A stretch of DNA of 64,000 bases from Clitopilus passeckerianus (taxonomy: Eukaryota > Basidiomycota > Agaricomycetes > Agaricales > Entolomataceae), in assembly GCA_944990035.1 (NCBI GenBank), contig CALYLX010000126.1, positions 186,001 to 250,000 on the forward strand, written 5' to 3'. Both the position numbers and the translations under genes were made by a program. Numbering within the stretch: position 1 is the stretch's first letter; each line of letters opens with the position of its first letter. Below are positions 49,809 to 60,418 of the stretch, in pieces. The notes under the pieces are model-generated. The model was not told where the DNA came from. It worked only from the letters and a program-made list of their open reading frames with translations, and ran no database searches.

Positions 49809-51134
49809 TCAAAGAGACAATGTTTGGCCTGCGTTAGCAACAACCGACGCCTTGACGCTGCTTGTGCTCAGCAAGGTGTAGCTGTAAGGTGCCGAATTGA
49901 AATTGCCAACAGGAATCCCAGAAACGGTTACTCCACCAAAGTCATTTCCTTTCAAGACAGCGAATCCGTTGGTGGTCGACTCGACGGGCTTACGAGTATC
50001 TGTGTAAAGGGTGTGCTATTAGCAATTACGAATCGCATCAAAATAAGGCGAGAGAACTGACTGGAGAACACGTTATTCTCGGCCAAAACTTGCGCTTCGA
50101 CACGGGTGTTGATTGCGCTGTCCATGTTCTCATAGTAGTTGTTGAAGATATGTCCATGTCCGAATCGAAGGGAAGGGCCTCGGGATCCGCAGTTGGTCCA
50201 ATAGTTGTTGGCGTAGGTGACCGTGGCGTTGATATCCTCAGTGTTAGTGTCGGATGCCCCTACGAGGGAGGTCTTGTAATGGTTAGAAAGCTTGCTGTTG
50301 CTGATTGTAACTTCAGTGCATCCGTGGGTGACGTCGATAAGACCGTCGTAGCTGGTGAACAGACGTATCAGCTCTGCGAGAGACAAAACAACAAGAAATA
50401 CTCACTAATCCTGTTCAAGTTGATTGGTCCACCACACGATATAATTTCAGACTGGGAAATCTCACCTTGTCGTGATCTTTGTCGCTGCTAACGTCGACAT
50501 GATCAATCCAAATACGGGAGGAGTACTGAATTCCAATAGCATCTCCGTTCTCAGCTAGAACCTTTTGGACCTTGACATTCCTGATGATCACATTTGTCTG
50601 TGTATCGACTTGCAATCCTATCCCGACAAGAGCTGCAAGCATACGTCAGGATCAAACCAAAGAAGGGGTCACAGTTGAACGAACCTGATCCTTTCTTTCC
50701 GATAACAGAGGTGTTTGACCCGATTTTGACTCGCCCGGCGCCGCTAATTGTTCCTAGTCAAAGTATTAGGACTAGTCACCGAAAGTGGATCATGAGAGGC
50801 CTTTACCAGAAATAATGACAATCTTCTTAGCATTGCCAGACACTGCAGAAGTTAATGCTGACAGAGTTGTCACGGTTGTTGATGTGCCACCAGAACCGCC
50901 AGAGGTGCTTTAACGTCTAATTGAATGAGTGGACTGCAAGCTCAAAAGGGTCGACATACCCGCCATTCAGAGTTGCGTATCCGATGTTGGCAGCATCATT
51001 GACAGACGCTCGTTTCTCAAGGGTGGTTAGTGCCTATTCCGGATTCAGCATACGTCCACTGAAAGGTACATCCTAGTACGTACCACAACGACCTGCAAGG
51101 CGGATAGGACCAGCAGAGAGATTGACCACTTCAT
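49809..51134 (-). CDS. Secreted pectate lyase (PL1 family)
   Basis: Extracellular calcium-dependent enzyme cleaving polygalacturonan by beta-elimination. On the minus strand it starts with a signal peptide, MKWSISLLVLSALQVVV, then ALTTLEKRASVNDAANIGYAT. Beta-helix strands follow: TISGAGRVKIGSNTSVIGKKGS, with VGIGLQVDTQTNVIIRNVKV and RIWIDHVDVSSDKDHDK (calcium-site Asp region). Next come YDGLIDVTHGCTEVTISNS and the catalytic RGPSLRFGHGHIFNNYY, which fits RxPxxR. The C-terminus is FGGVTVSGIPVGNFNSA, ending in GQTLSL. About seven exons. Intact. It fits a plant-biomass-degrading or plant-associated lifestyle. Confidence 0.88.
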
Positions 51135-53777
51135 TCCGGTTTAGGCAGCAAAGATGCAAGCCAGAGGGGGGAAATGGAGTCCTCTTTATGTAGTGGCCAT
51201 CCTGCTCCCGGTTGACAATCGGATCGTTGAAAAGGCTGCAGAAGCTGGGCTCCACGACATGTGCCAGAGGCAGCAGCACTCGGGGCGCAAATCCCAATTG
51301 CAAACGGTCCGCTCCGTCGTCCGTTGTGTGCCCAAGAGATTTCCACAGCCCAGAGGAGTGTACCGGGCCACACTCATGAGACAGTGCTCGATGAATTGAT
51401 ACTGGTGGATCTCCTCCGTACGCGGTGGCTCATTTTAACCTCCCCGGGCCGGCTGGTAAGCAGGTGATGGTCTTCACGAAAGAGTAGCAACTGCCAAGAA
51501 ATTGAGTTTCTCCGTCAAAAGGCCATGATACAACCTTTCATCCTATGGTGTTGTACAGGGAGGGTCCAAAGAAGATGTTGGATCAACTCTGGGTGCGCAT
51601 ACGCAGACGCGATGCCGATAGCGGCGGGGGGTGCACAGACAGAAGGTAATAGGAAACACCGCAAAGCCTGCTGGCGGATTCCAGTGGCAACCATTTCCCA
51701 CTGAACGCGGAAGTTGGAGTCCAGGTAGGCGCTTGTTCATCAAAGCCAAAGACTTGGTCGTAGACGCCCGACTTGCTCGTATGTCGGTAGGATGTGAGAA
51801 ATGTCATGGGGGGCGCAAGATGGGACCCAGACTCAACCGATTCCCGTGAAGAGGGAGGTCATGGGCACGAGATCGCTCATAGGTACAATCGTCGAGCTGG
51901 TATGTATGAGGCGCTAAAGGAAGCGTTTATTACTGGCGCCTATCCCGTCAACATTCACAGTGGTAGCATCTGGAATGGACGAAACTTACCAAAGATGGCG
52001 TGTACGCGGGGTTGGGTATTTCCTGTTGATAACAGCTTGGGTAATGATGACATCCATCCCACTTATTCGACGTCTCCCTTCAGGCCTAAGAGACGCCTGG
52101 AGGCAGGGGTAGGTGTGTTCCATGTCGCTGTAGACAACAGCTGTGACGCAATGTTCTGGGCAGCATAACGATAAGTGCCAGGAGGACGAGGTGCGAATAC
52201 AAGTTGGGTGTCATCCGGTCGCGCTTAGCTCGATTTCTGGTGTAAACGCTGGGCTTATTGGGTGCGTACGGAGGAGAACCTTGGCAACAATCAACCTCTT
52301 TTTGGAGCTGCCTCTAGCAAAACCAAGCATCCAAATAAGGCGAGAGACCGGTTCCAAATGCATCTCACGGGTGTGCGCTCTCCAAACTGGTGCATGTTTC
52401 CTGGGCTGGCTGGGTGGATGCTGGTAGGAAGAGAACCTAAAAGAGAAAAGAAGGTTAGAAGCACTGCCAGCAAGCACAATCAAGCTTTTTACCCGCGTGG
52501 CCTCATTTTAACGCAGATACTGTGCCAAGGCGATAAGTCGCTGCCAGAAAGCCTTTGCGCCGAGCTTGGAGACATGCTATAACGGGCACCAGGGCTCCTT
52601 TGGCTCTCGCTAGGGTAAGGTGGAGCAAAGGCCCGGATCCCCATGCCGCCGAACTTCTTGCAGATTGCTTGAGAGCTGACTAGCGCTGACTACGTATCCT
52701 CTGGAGCAATACAACATTCGGACAAACGACCCCACTGTGATGTAGACGGTCCAGCGTGCGGGAAATGGTGGGACTAGGGGTGGCGTGTAATAACGTGTAT
52801 GTTCCATTGCATGTGAATTCGTCGGTGGGCGGAATGTGCGAGGCCACGACGCTTTCATGTGATCGAACAAAAATCGAACATGAGTGAGCGAGCGGTTTAA
52901 CGTCCTGTGTTCTTAATTCTTGAATTCATTATTCATTCCGCAACAAGTCCCTGGAGTCTGGCTCAGATTTACGCTTGAAATTTGCGAAAAGCTTTCTTCT
53001 TACATATTACTCGTATGACCTTCGACCTTCTTTAAGAACGGGTTGGATGGTGGTACCTCGAGCGCAGCACAGAAGTCAAGCCAGTGACAGAAATAAAGAT
53101 GAGAATAGGTGCGTGGGCTACGCGTTTCTTCCACGTTCTTCACGTTCTTGCGAGGAAGTCTTGCGAGAATATGAGAGTTGGAGTGAGCTAAGAACAACGT
53201 TGATTATTTTGATCCCCGTTGTGACAACTCAGATTCTGCCTTGAACATACACAGCAGCCAACACATACTGAAGCCGCTCGCAACCTGCTCAAAATCGTTA
53301 TGGCGATGCTCCAGCCCCTGCTTGTACATTTTGTCTTGAGAAAATTTTAGCTTTGACACGAGAAAATCATTATTTGGACAGTAGCAAGGATGATCGTTCA
53401 TGCGTCTTTCTCGCTCTTCATAATGATCAAGATCCTCGCGTTCAAACGGAGAGGGTTCCACGAGGATATGCCGAAGTTTCCTGTTATTTCCATCTGGTTA
53501 GAAAATACATGTGCCGGTACTAACAGCTATCACTGCTATGCCGCCCTTCCAACCCTTCGACTAACCGTGACAGAAAGGTGTGTCGGCTTCGTTTCTCGAC
53601 AATCTTCAGTACAGAATTCGGGTAGACACCAATCGGACACTGGGTTTACTACATCTAATGTAGTAGACGCGCGGATAATCGATGGTGAGTGGGTCCGAGT
53701 GATATCTAATTCTGGTCTGGGGGAATGAGGCTGACGCGGAGGAACAGCGTGTTTTGAGCTTTCTTTGCATCCTCTCA
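51135..53777. other. Gene-poor region, about 2.6 kb
   Basis: Several frames of 60-124 codons occur (for example 51794-52168 and 52262-52582 on the plus strand). None has family resemblance, a signal peptide or plausible splice partners. I found no terminal repeats or transposase motifs. Confidence 0.4.
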
Positions 53778-53785
53778 TATAAAAG
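53778..53785 (+). promoter_or_regulatory. TATA-box candidate, orphan family copy 1
   Basis: TATAAAAG, 74 bp before the ATG at 53852. Copy 3 of the same family has TATAAAC at nearly the same distance from its ATG. Confidence 0.5.
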
Positions 53786-53851
53786 CCCGAAGCTTTCGCT
53801 CAGCTTAGCCCATCAAACCCCCCTCACACTCGAGCGCTTCCTTACCCTTAT

Positions 53852-54580
53852 ATGGACCGATACTTAAGCGCTCTGCGTCCTTCAAATAGAACCTTATCCC
53901 TTCACACAATGGACCTGCATGATCCCACTTATGTGGCGAGTGAGGTTTCAAGCCATCTTGCAGATAGAGAAGGGAGGGATCCCGTCGCCAACTCAGAAGC
54001 AGGTCAATGCATGTTCAACTTCGAGGATAGCAATCTCAGTATGTGTACATCTCTGCCGCGAGTGATCGATCCCTGATCCTTTGACCCTTCCAGAGTGTGA
54101 GGGACCATTTGAGGTCAACATGCAGGCAACGGGGGCAGTCTCCTCCAGGATTTCAGGCAGTGAAATTGGTATGCATGATTGATATGGTACTACGATAGTA
54201 TCTCTGATCGTCAGAAGTTGTCACGAAGGGCCTCAGACAAACCCTTATCGGGAGTCGCATCGAAAATGTGTGGAGCGGCCAGAAGAAAATAGGTCATTCA
54301 GATCGCCTTCCAATTAGATTTAGCTCATGATGTCCATCTAGTGATAAAAGGCGGGATCACGATTCACCAGCAAACTACGGACTTCTCTCCGTCAGAACAT
54401 CATTTCTACGAGTCACCAGAGACTTCCGAAGGAGCATTCGTTGGACGTAGCAAATGGGGGAAGCTCAAGCATTGGTTTGGATCATCGTGCCGCATCAGAG
54501 TACGTGGGGTACATTTCACTTATACCTTGCCCAGATTCCCTAAGAATTGCTTTAGCGCGCCTGATTATCATAATCGCTGA
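53852..54580 (+). CDS. Unrecognised triplicated small protein, copy 1
   Basis: I do not recognise this family. Exons inferred: 53852-54038, 54094-54168, 54215-54292, and 54342 to about 54580. The N-terminal 60 residues are polar. The conserved core reads KCEGPFEVNMQATG, then SSRISGSEIE, then KGLRQTLIGSRIENVWSGQK, then VIKGGITIHQQTTD. The tail (FYESPETSEGAF onward) is variable, and its end is uncertain because a GTACGTGG donor at about 54499 could splice the last exon. All three introns are phase 1 and sit at the same places as in copies 2 and 3. There is no signal peptide. The alternation of short hydrophobic stretches with Gly, Asn and Gln suggests beta structure. Confidence 0.6.
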
Positions 54581-55845
54581 GGGAAACGGGGAGTTTCCAC
54601 CGCTTCGAGAACATGTTCACCTCAGCTGGCTGGTAACAAGACGCGGCCCCAGGTCGGCATCTTTGAGATGCCCAAGTCCAGCCTTGCTGGTCTAAGAGTT
54701 TTTCCTCAAACCACGAAGTCAGGACGATATTATAATCAGTGTCTAGCTGAGCATCTTGATAATGGCTAGAGCCATTTAATCTCGCCCCGATGAGGGCCAC
54801 CAAGGCTGATTAAAATACATTTGGGCTACAATTACACCTATCGGCGCTGAAAATCGAGCCTTGAACAAATATTTAGTTGGTGGGATCTCGAACTCATTTG
54901 CAAGTGAAGTGGAGCATGGTTGAACCCAGTAGAAGAATGAGGCGTTCATGCCAGGTGGAATGTGATTCGTTGATAGTTGACTGGCAGGCCGTATCGGTCG
55001 ATTCCCTCCAGTATATTCGTGGGGCTACACTGCTACATAGAAAGCCGGTACCGTTATGAATCAGTTTCCAGGAATGGCAATGAATTTGCCGTTTTAAGGG
55101 GCAACCTCTCATCAGAGAATAGAGATCAACAAGATTAGGTTTGTACCCAGCCACCGGCACCTCAACCAGGATGAAGAGCAGGAATCGGTCACAAGTCAAC
55201 AACAGGGTGGCAATGCCATCTGTCTAACTAAATTTTGAGTATAAGCGTGCTAACTTGGTCCAAACAACAGTTCTTTGATTGGCTTCCTCGCCACTTTTTC
55301 GAATGCCTGCTTTTCAAAAGCTCCTAGTGTTGGATCTATGGGTCACCATAATCAGCGGAACCCGCCATATACCGATAACGGGTAATCATCTATGGTAGAG
55401 TAATTTGTACTGGGCAGTTGTTCAGATGTGTTGGGCACACCTAGTCTCGAGATAGTGCGAACTCCACCCGATATCTTACCCAGGCCTCGGACGTCACCCG
55501 AAGGCGTTGGCCTACGCTCTACTCACAGACGACAGCAAGATAGCACAGATCTCCGCTAACACCATACCTGCCCTTCTGTACGCTTAGCTTTCTACAGCAA
55601 CTCTGACTCGGAGACGAAATAGTAGAAAGAAGAGGTGCAATAGATATTAACAGAGGGCAAGCATCACCAAAAATTACATTCAATGTCACTGAATTAGCTC
55701 GAAAATTCCTCTCAAGCCTGCTATTGATTTTCGACACCGATATAGGGAGGCCAGGCTAAGTGAAAATTCGACCTAAAGACCTCTGATAAAACATACTCAT
55801 GCAGCCCGGGTGGAAGGAAAAGGGTGAGAACCTGTGCACCTGTGC
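54581..55845. other. Intergenic between orphan-family copies 1 and 2
   Basis: No supported gene. Short frames on both strands were examined for the KCxG or NxWxxQxK signatures of the orphan family; none was found. Confidence 0.4.
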
Positions 55846-56426
55846 TCATCTTCTTTGACCTTCTTCTTCCTCGCCGACTTGTCGCGTAGTGTCTTGCTCG
55901 ATAGTGATGTCCCCTCTGACGACTGGTGGACCGTCAGCAATCCCTACAACAGTTTTGAGGTTTGGATATTGGAGCCTCACCGATTTTCCTCTGGCCCTGC
56001 CATATGTTCTTAACTTCCTTTCCATTTAACAACTGGCGGATGCCCTTCCCTACATCTATTTTAATCAATCAAATTAGTTTATATCAGTGTCCAGCTTTAG
56101 ACTCACCAAGATGGCCGATATTTGAGAACTTGGCTAACACTTGCTTGCCTTTGAGTGAGAGATTAAACGCTCCCTTACACTCTGACAAGTATGATAATAA
56201 ATGAGGAAATGAAAAGTCCTCTGAAATTTGTCAACCACATACGGAAAGATTCAACATCTTGGAGGAGGTAAAGGTTTTCTGTTTGAATGGCCCCCTGTTC
56301 ACGCCTGGACGCTGAGTTCTCGCTATAGGTAACGGTCGTTTTCTCCGGACCCCTATTGCCAGTTGGTAAAAGTGCCCTTGGAGAGAACATCGTGAAGCCT
56401 TTGGACGCAGAAGACTCGGAGGACAT
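55846..56426 (-). CDS. Unrecognised triplicated small protein, copy 2 (inverted)
   Basis: Minus-strand member of the orphan family, starting MSSESSASKGFTMFS at 56426. The first exon ends QDVESF and splices to QCKGAFNLSLKGKQVLAKFS. The next exon gives GKGIRQLLNGKEVKNIWQGQ, and the last RGDITIEQDTTRQV with an acidic end (GEEEEGQRR). Introns are in the same phase and positions as in the other copies. The tail is much shorter than in copies 1 and 3. Conserved residues shared by all three are Cys-x-Gly-x-Phe, Gly-[Leu/Ile]-[Arg/Lys]-Gln, Gly, Asn-[Val/Ile]-Trp-x-x-Gln-[Lys/Arg]-Lys, and Gly-x-[Ile/Val]-x-Ile-x-Gln. Promoter TATA-like GATAAAC about 60 bp upstream. Function unknown. Confidence 0.6.
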
Positions 56427-57056
56427 CGCAACAGTAGTTGTGGAGAGACAGGGCTCGAGCTTGAGGCCAATGAATCACAGTTTATCTAGGGGCGAAGTCG
56501 TGATCCCCTAATGGAAAGCCGCATGTTTCCAGCATTGTGCGAGGACAGCAATGCGATTCCTCACGGCGTGTGTGCAAACCGTAGTAAATCCCAAGAGTTC
56601 GAAACAATAGTGACAGGAACGCGGGTCCGTGATCAGGCATTGATCAGGCGTTGCATTAAGAGTGGCAATTGCCCATTGGCGCCACTGGCACCGTCAAAGT
56701 ATCGTCGGTGAGAGTGGGTGCCGATGGGTCCCATTTCAAAGTATTCATGTTGTCGCCCCAAAACATCGGATTTTATTCTTCACCGAAATTGAACAGATCG
56801 GACGGAGACCACGTTGCGCGATAATACCTACTAGTCCTGTTGCTCCCCCCCTTGACGCTGCCTCATGTTATCGGGAGAAGCTACTCACCATCACTGGCCC
56901 CGAGCTCAGCGTCCCGATAGTCAATGGTCCCTGCAACTATTGAAATATCGAGATCCAAGAACGAACGGAAAACACGTTCCTTTGCCTGTATAAACGGGGG
57001 ATGCATTTTGGGACTAGGGCAAGATTCTTTCTCTCTCCTCTGAAATTCCCTCCAGA
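56427..57056. other. Divergent intergenic region, orphan-family copies 2 and 3
   Basis: Short region shared by two divergent starts. The copy 3 TATA candidate lies at its right end. The frames inside (for example 56662-56943) have no resemblance to known proteins. Confidence 0.4.
56989..56995 (+). promoter_or_regulatory. TATA-box candidate, orphan family copy 3
   Basis: TATAAAC, 68 bp before the ATG at 57057. Spacing matches copy 1. Confidence 0.45.
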
Positions 57057-57917
57057 ATGTCCCGAACCTCTAACGGCTCCTTCCACCTCATTCCTCCAAA
57101 AAAAACTATACCCTTGACTTATACCAGGCGTGCTCAGGCTGGGGGACCGGACAATGGCGTCCAAGTGACCTCACCACCTAGATTACCTACCTCACAGCCT
57201 ATTAACGAGTACGAAGGCTCAGGTAAAAATACCTTCGTATTTCAGAGAAATAAGGGAGTCAGTGAGTCAAGAGATCATTGGACCCCTTTACTTGGTTTTG
57301 ACCCAGGGAATTATCCGAATCAGAGTGCGACGGGAATTTCACGATCACACTGGCGGGGAACAACATAAGCTCTCAAGTCCGAGGAAACGAGTTCAGTAAG
57401 TTAAACAGCAAGGCTTGAAAATTACCTCGGTGCTAACCGTTTTCTTTTTGTAGAAGTTAAACAGGGCATAAAACAAACCGTAGTGGGAAACGTTATTGAG
57501 AACATATGGGACGAACAGAAGAAGCTTGGTGAGTAAATATACAAAGGTAGCCGCAGAATCTACTGATGGTACTGCATAGATGTCAAAGGAGGCGTCGAAA
57601 TCTATCAGGAACAAACGGGAGAAATAGTGCAGGAAAACCAGGCGATATCTGGCCTTCCAACCATTCCTCGGATTCCACCCACACCTAGCAACCCCACTGC
57701 TCTTCTTCTGAGCTCTTCGAAGTACCGCACAGCTGCTACACCACACCGGGATCCGAACCTGTATTCTGACCAGCGGCTACAAAGGCTGTCAGGATATGGC
57801 CCTTCGGGTTTCGCAGATGCTGGCGCCCATGCATCCAGCGCATACGAGTCCCAGCCAAGGTCTGCATCCCACGGAAGAGCATACCATGATGGATACCATG
57901 GAAGTTCTCGATATTGA
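57057..57917 (+). CDS. Unrecognised triplicated small protein, copy 3
   Basis: Third member of the orphan family. The first exon starts MSRTSNGSFHLIPPKK and ends FVFQRNKGV at a GTGAGT donor. It splices to KCDGNFTITLAGNNISSQV, then VKQGIKQTVVGNVIENIWDE, then VKGGVEIYQEQTGEIVQENQ. The last exon continues into a Pro/Ser/Tyr-rich tail (PTIPRIPPTPSNP onward) ending YHGSSRY at 57915-57917. Splice phases match copies 1 and 2. The longer open frame through 57240-57368 is intron read-through, judged by homology. No signal peptide or membrane helix. Function unknown. Confidence 0.62.
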
Positions 57918-58513
57918 TGAAATCGACGGACATCTGGCCTGCCAGTGTCACCGCCGCTCTTTTCAATGTCTAATTGGGCTTTAGGATTATCAGCGCAGGA
58001 CATAGGTTACCTTTCGATCGGAAAATTCCCTATTACAATATTATTCTGTATTTTGCAAGTACGACGAGATATTGAATTGTTTCACCTCCTATGCGCTATG
58101 TTACTTTGTTAAACATTGCCTGTGATTCTTCCTTAAAGTCTCTCTCTCTGACGGTGTCGCCCGAGCTCGCGTATTGGAACTTGAATGAGGTCGAGAGCAA
58201 AGATCAACTCCTCCGAGTCAGCTAAATAGTAAATTTACGCACTGACCATCTAGGAATCCGGGCCGTAGCGTCGGATGCCATCATCAAAGTGCAAACAACT
58301 CTGATCCAACTCTGATCTGAGCTACGAACTCGTCGACCGAAATAGAGGCCCAACTATCGCACGGGTCACGGCCTTGACAACCCGTTCTATTGCTGAAACC
58401 TGTGAAAACATCACTATTCGAGATGCCGCTCCGCATATGGAGGTTAAGAGGAATCTCCAGCGCTTTCACGCCTTTCTCTTTGACTTCCAACTCCCAGGAT
58501 CCGTACGCCAGGG
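57918..58513. other. Intergenic, upstream of membrane protein 2
   Basis: No supported gene. AT-rich segment around 58020-58120. Confidence 0.4.
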
Positions 58514-60147
58514 ATGTACTGGACATGGCTTTTGAATCTCCTGCTGTCTTTACTCCTGCCTTTTAATCATATTCTGAGCGCAGGCGCTATCGCTACAAAT
58601 CGGACCATCGATGACTCGTTAGGGGACTCTGTAACTGGTGCCAAGCCCAAGTATTTGCCTCCCACCGCAGGTGTTTGGGAGGATGAGACCTGTACTGGTT
58701 GTGCGATACTGCCAGATAAGGCTTCCGCCTTCAAGGGCACATGGACCGCCGCAACCTATAACCCAGGGCTGAAGTCAATGTCAATAGAGCTCGACTTCAA
58801 AGGTGCTGTACTCTTTGCCTATGTTATAAGCATTGGTGTGTGCTGACGAAGACCGCAGGGACTGCCATCTATGTTTATTTCATCCTTGCAAACAACGTTG
58901 CTCCTGGTATCACCGCCCAAACGGCCTGCAACTTCACACTTGATGGAGCCCATGCGGGGCTCTTCAACCACATCCCTTCTTTATCTACCGCCCTGCAGTA
59001 CAACGCTCTCGTATTTTCACGCCCCAACCTAGCAAATAACGACCACAAGCTGGTCATAGAAACAAATGACGTTGACCACGATATCTTTGTTAACTTTGAC
59101 TATGCGATTTATACGTGAGTTGTATCTCCTGACTTTCCTCAACCGGCGCTCACACCGAATAGGTTCGATGACACGCCGCCTTCCGCTAGTTCCCCAGCGC
59201 CTTTGCCGGTGAGCACTAGTTCAACCGCCACCCCAACCTCAATTTCCAACACAAGCTCTGGTACAACTTCGGGCACATCTACCTCTTCTTCCAACACAAG
59301 CTCGTCCACTACCGACATTCCCGGAGCCACGCCCAATACAGGAAACGGCGATTCTTCAAACGGGTCTCCTACTCAAGGGAAGAGCCAGACAAACGTTGCC
59401 GCGATAGCGGGAGGCACTGTCGGTGGTGTTGTTGTTCTAGGAGCTCTCATCTTTGGCCTCCTCTTCTGTCTCAAGAGAAGAGAGCGAAAACATGAAATGG
59501 AAAACTCATTCCCGTCAGATGGCACCCTGTTTGCACCCCTGAACCACTCGAACGACTCTGGGCCGGCAGTTAGCCGATCCCGCAACGTTCCACCACCTCT
59601 AGTGATGAATCAGAACAACACTCGCCCAGTCACCCATAGCGACGTCCTGCAATATGGGACAATCATACCCACTGCTAGTACATCGATGGGAGGATCCCCC
59701 GGTTACAGCAACAGTGATCATGCCTACGGTGGTATTATCAACGATTATGCCCAGAATAGCCAACATCAGAGCGCCTTGCAACCAGACGAAGTTGCCATTG
59801 CACCATTTACTAAATCGTCACTGGTGCCAGTTCGCAGACCTTCGGACGCCCAAACAACGAGCTCCAGCGATACTAGACAAGTTCGTCAGCAGGAGCTAGA
59901 GAACCAACTCCGGGTGGTCAATACGGAGATGCGGGTATTGAAAGGGGATGTTGACAGGAAATCTTCGATATCAACGCGAAGAAATCCTAGTCAGGACCAG
60001 GAGATACATAATATGAGGGAGCAGATGAGGATGATGAGTGAACAAATACTGGCGTTGCGGAAGCACCAGAATTCGGAATGGGCACAAGGGGTATCAGACG
60101 AGCCACCACCAGGGTATACACCCTCCTTCTCGGTTCGAAATAGTTAG
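58514..60147 (+). CDS. Single-pass membrane protein 2, paralogue of the 48-kb protein
   Basis: Same architecture as the protein at 47991-49511. Signal peptide MYWTWLLNLLLSLLLPFN; ectodomain with NRTIDDSLGD, TAATYNPGLKSMSIELDF spliced to GTAIYVYFILAN, and CNFTLDGAHAGLF; a long Ser/Thr stalk; transmembrane segment NVAAIAGGTVGGVVVLGALI with CLKRRERK after it; coiled coil (RQQELENQLRVVNTEMRVL and MREQMRMMSEQILALRK). The end is SDEPPPGYTPS. The stalk and juxtamembrane parts have diverged, but the coiled coil and the PPGY end are kept. Three exons, intact. Duplication with intervening pectate lyase and orphan-family genes is likely. Confidence 0.8.
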
Positions 60148-60418
60148 TTATCGACTACTGGGACTTATTTATCTACTTTCCTTTGTATACATTTTTGTTA
60201 ATCACTTACCTGGCCAATACCATGAAGTATTTTCTGAATGTGGTGAGATTACTGGAATCTGATTGGTCGACGCGTCCGAGATGTTCAAGACGCGTCGTTC
60301 CGTCACGCTCATGTGATCTCTGTCACACACACAAACCTCTCTTATCCTTCGCGACGACCCCGCGACCACCGGGCCCATTGCCTCATTCTCAGGCTTTTGT
60401 GAATAGAAAATTGATAGC

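Noticed and set aside
51794..52168. 124-codon plus-strand frame in the gene-poor region
   Set aside because: Composition and lack of conserved motifs give no support for coding.
50038..52347. Shared 15-mer AAATAAGGCGAGAGA near 50040 and 52333
   Set aside because: One match of this length is expected by chance in 64 kb, and the flanks do not align.
57627..58003. Minus-strand frames of 76-132 codons
   Set aside because: Antisense to the last exon of orphan-family copy 3, which is supported by homology and splice phase.
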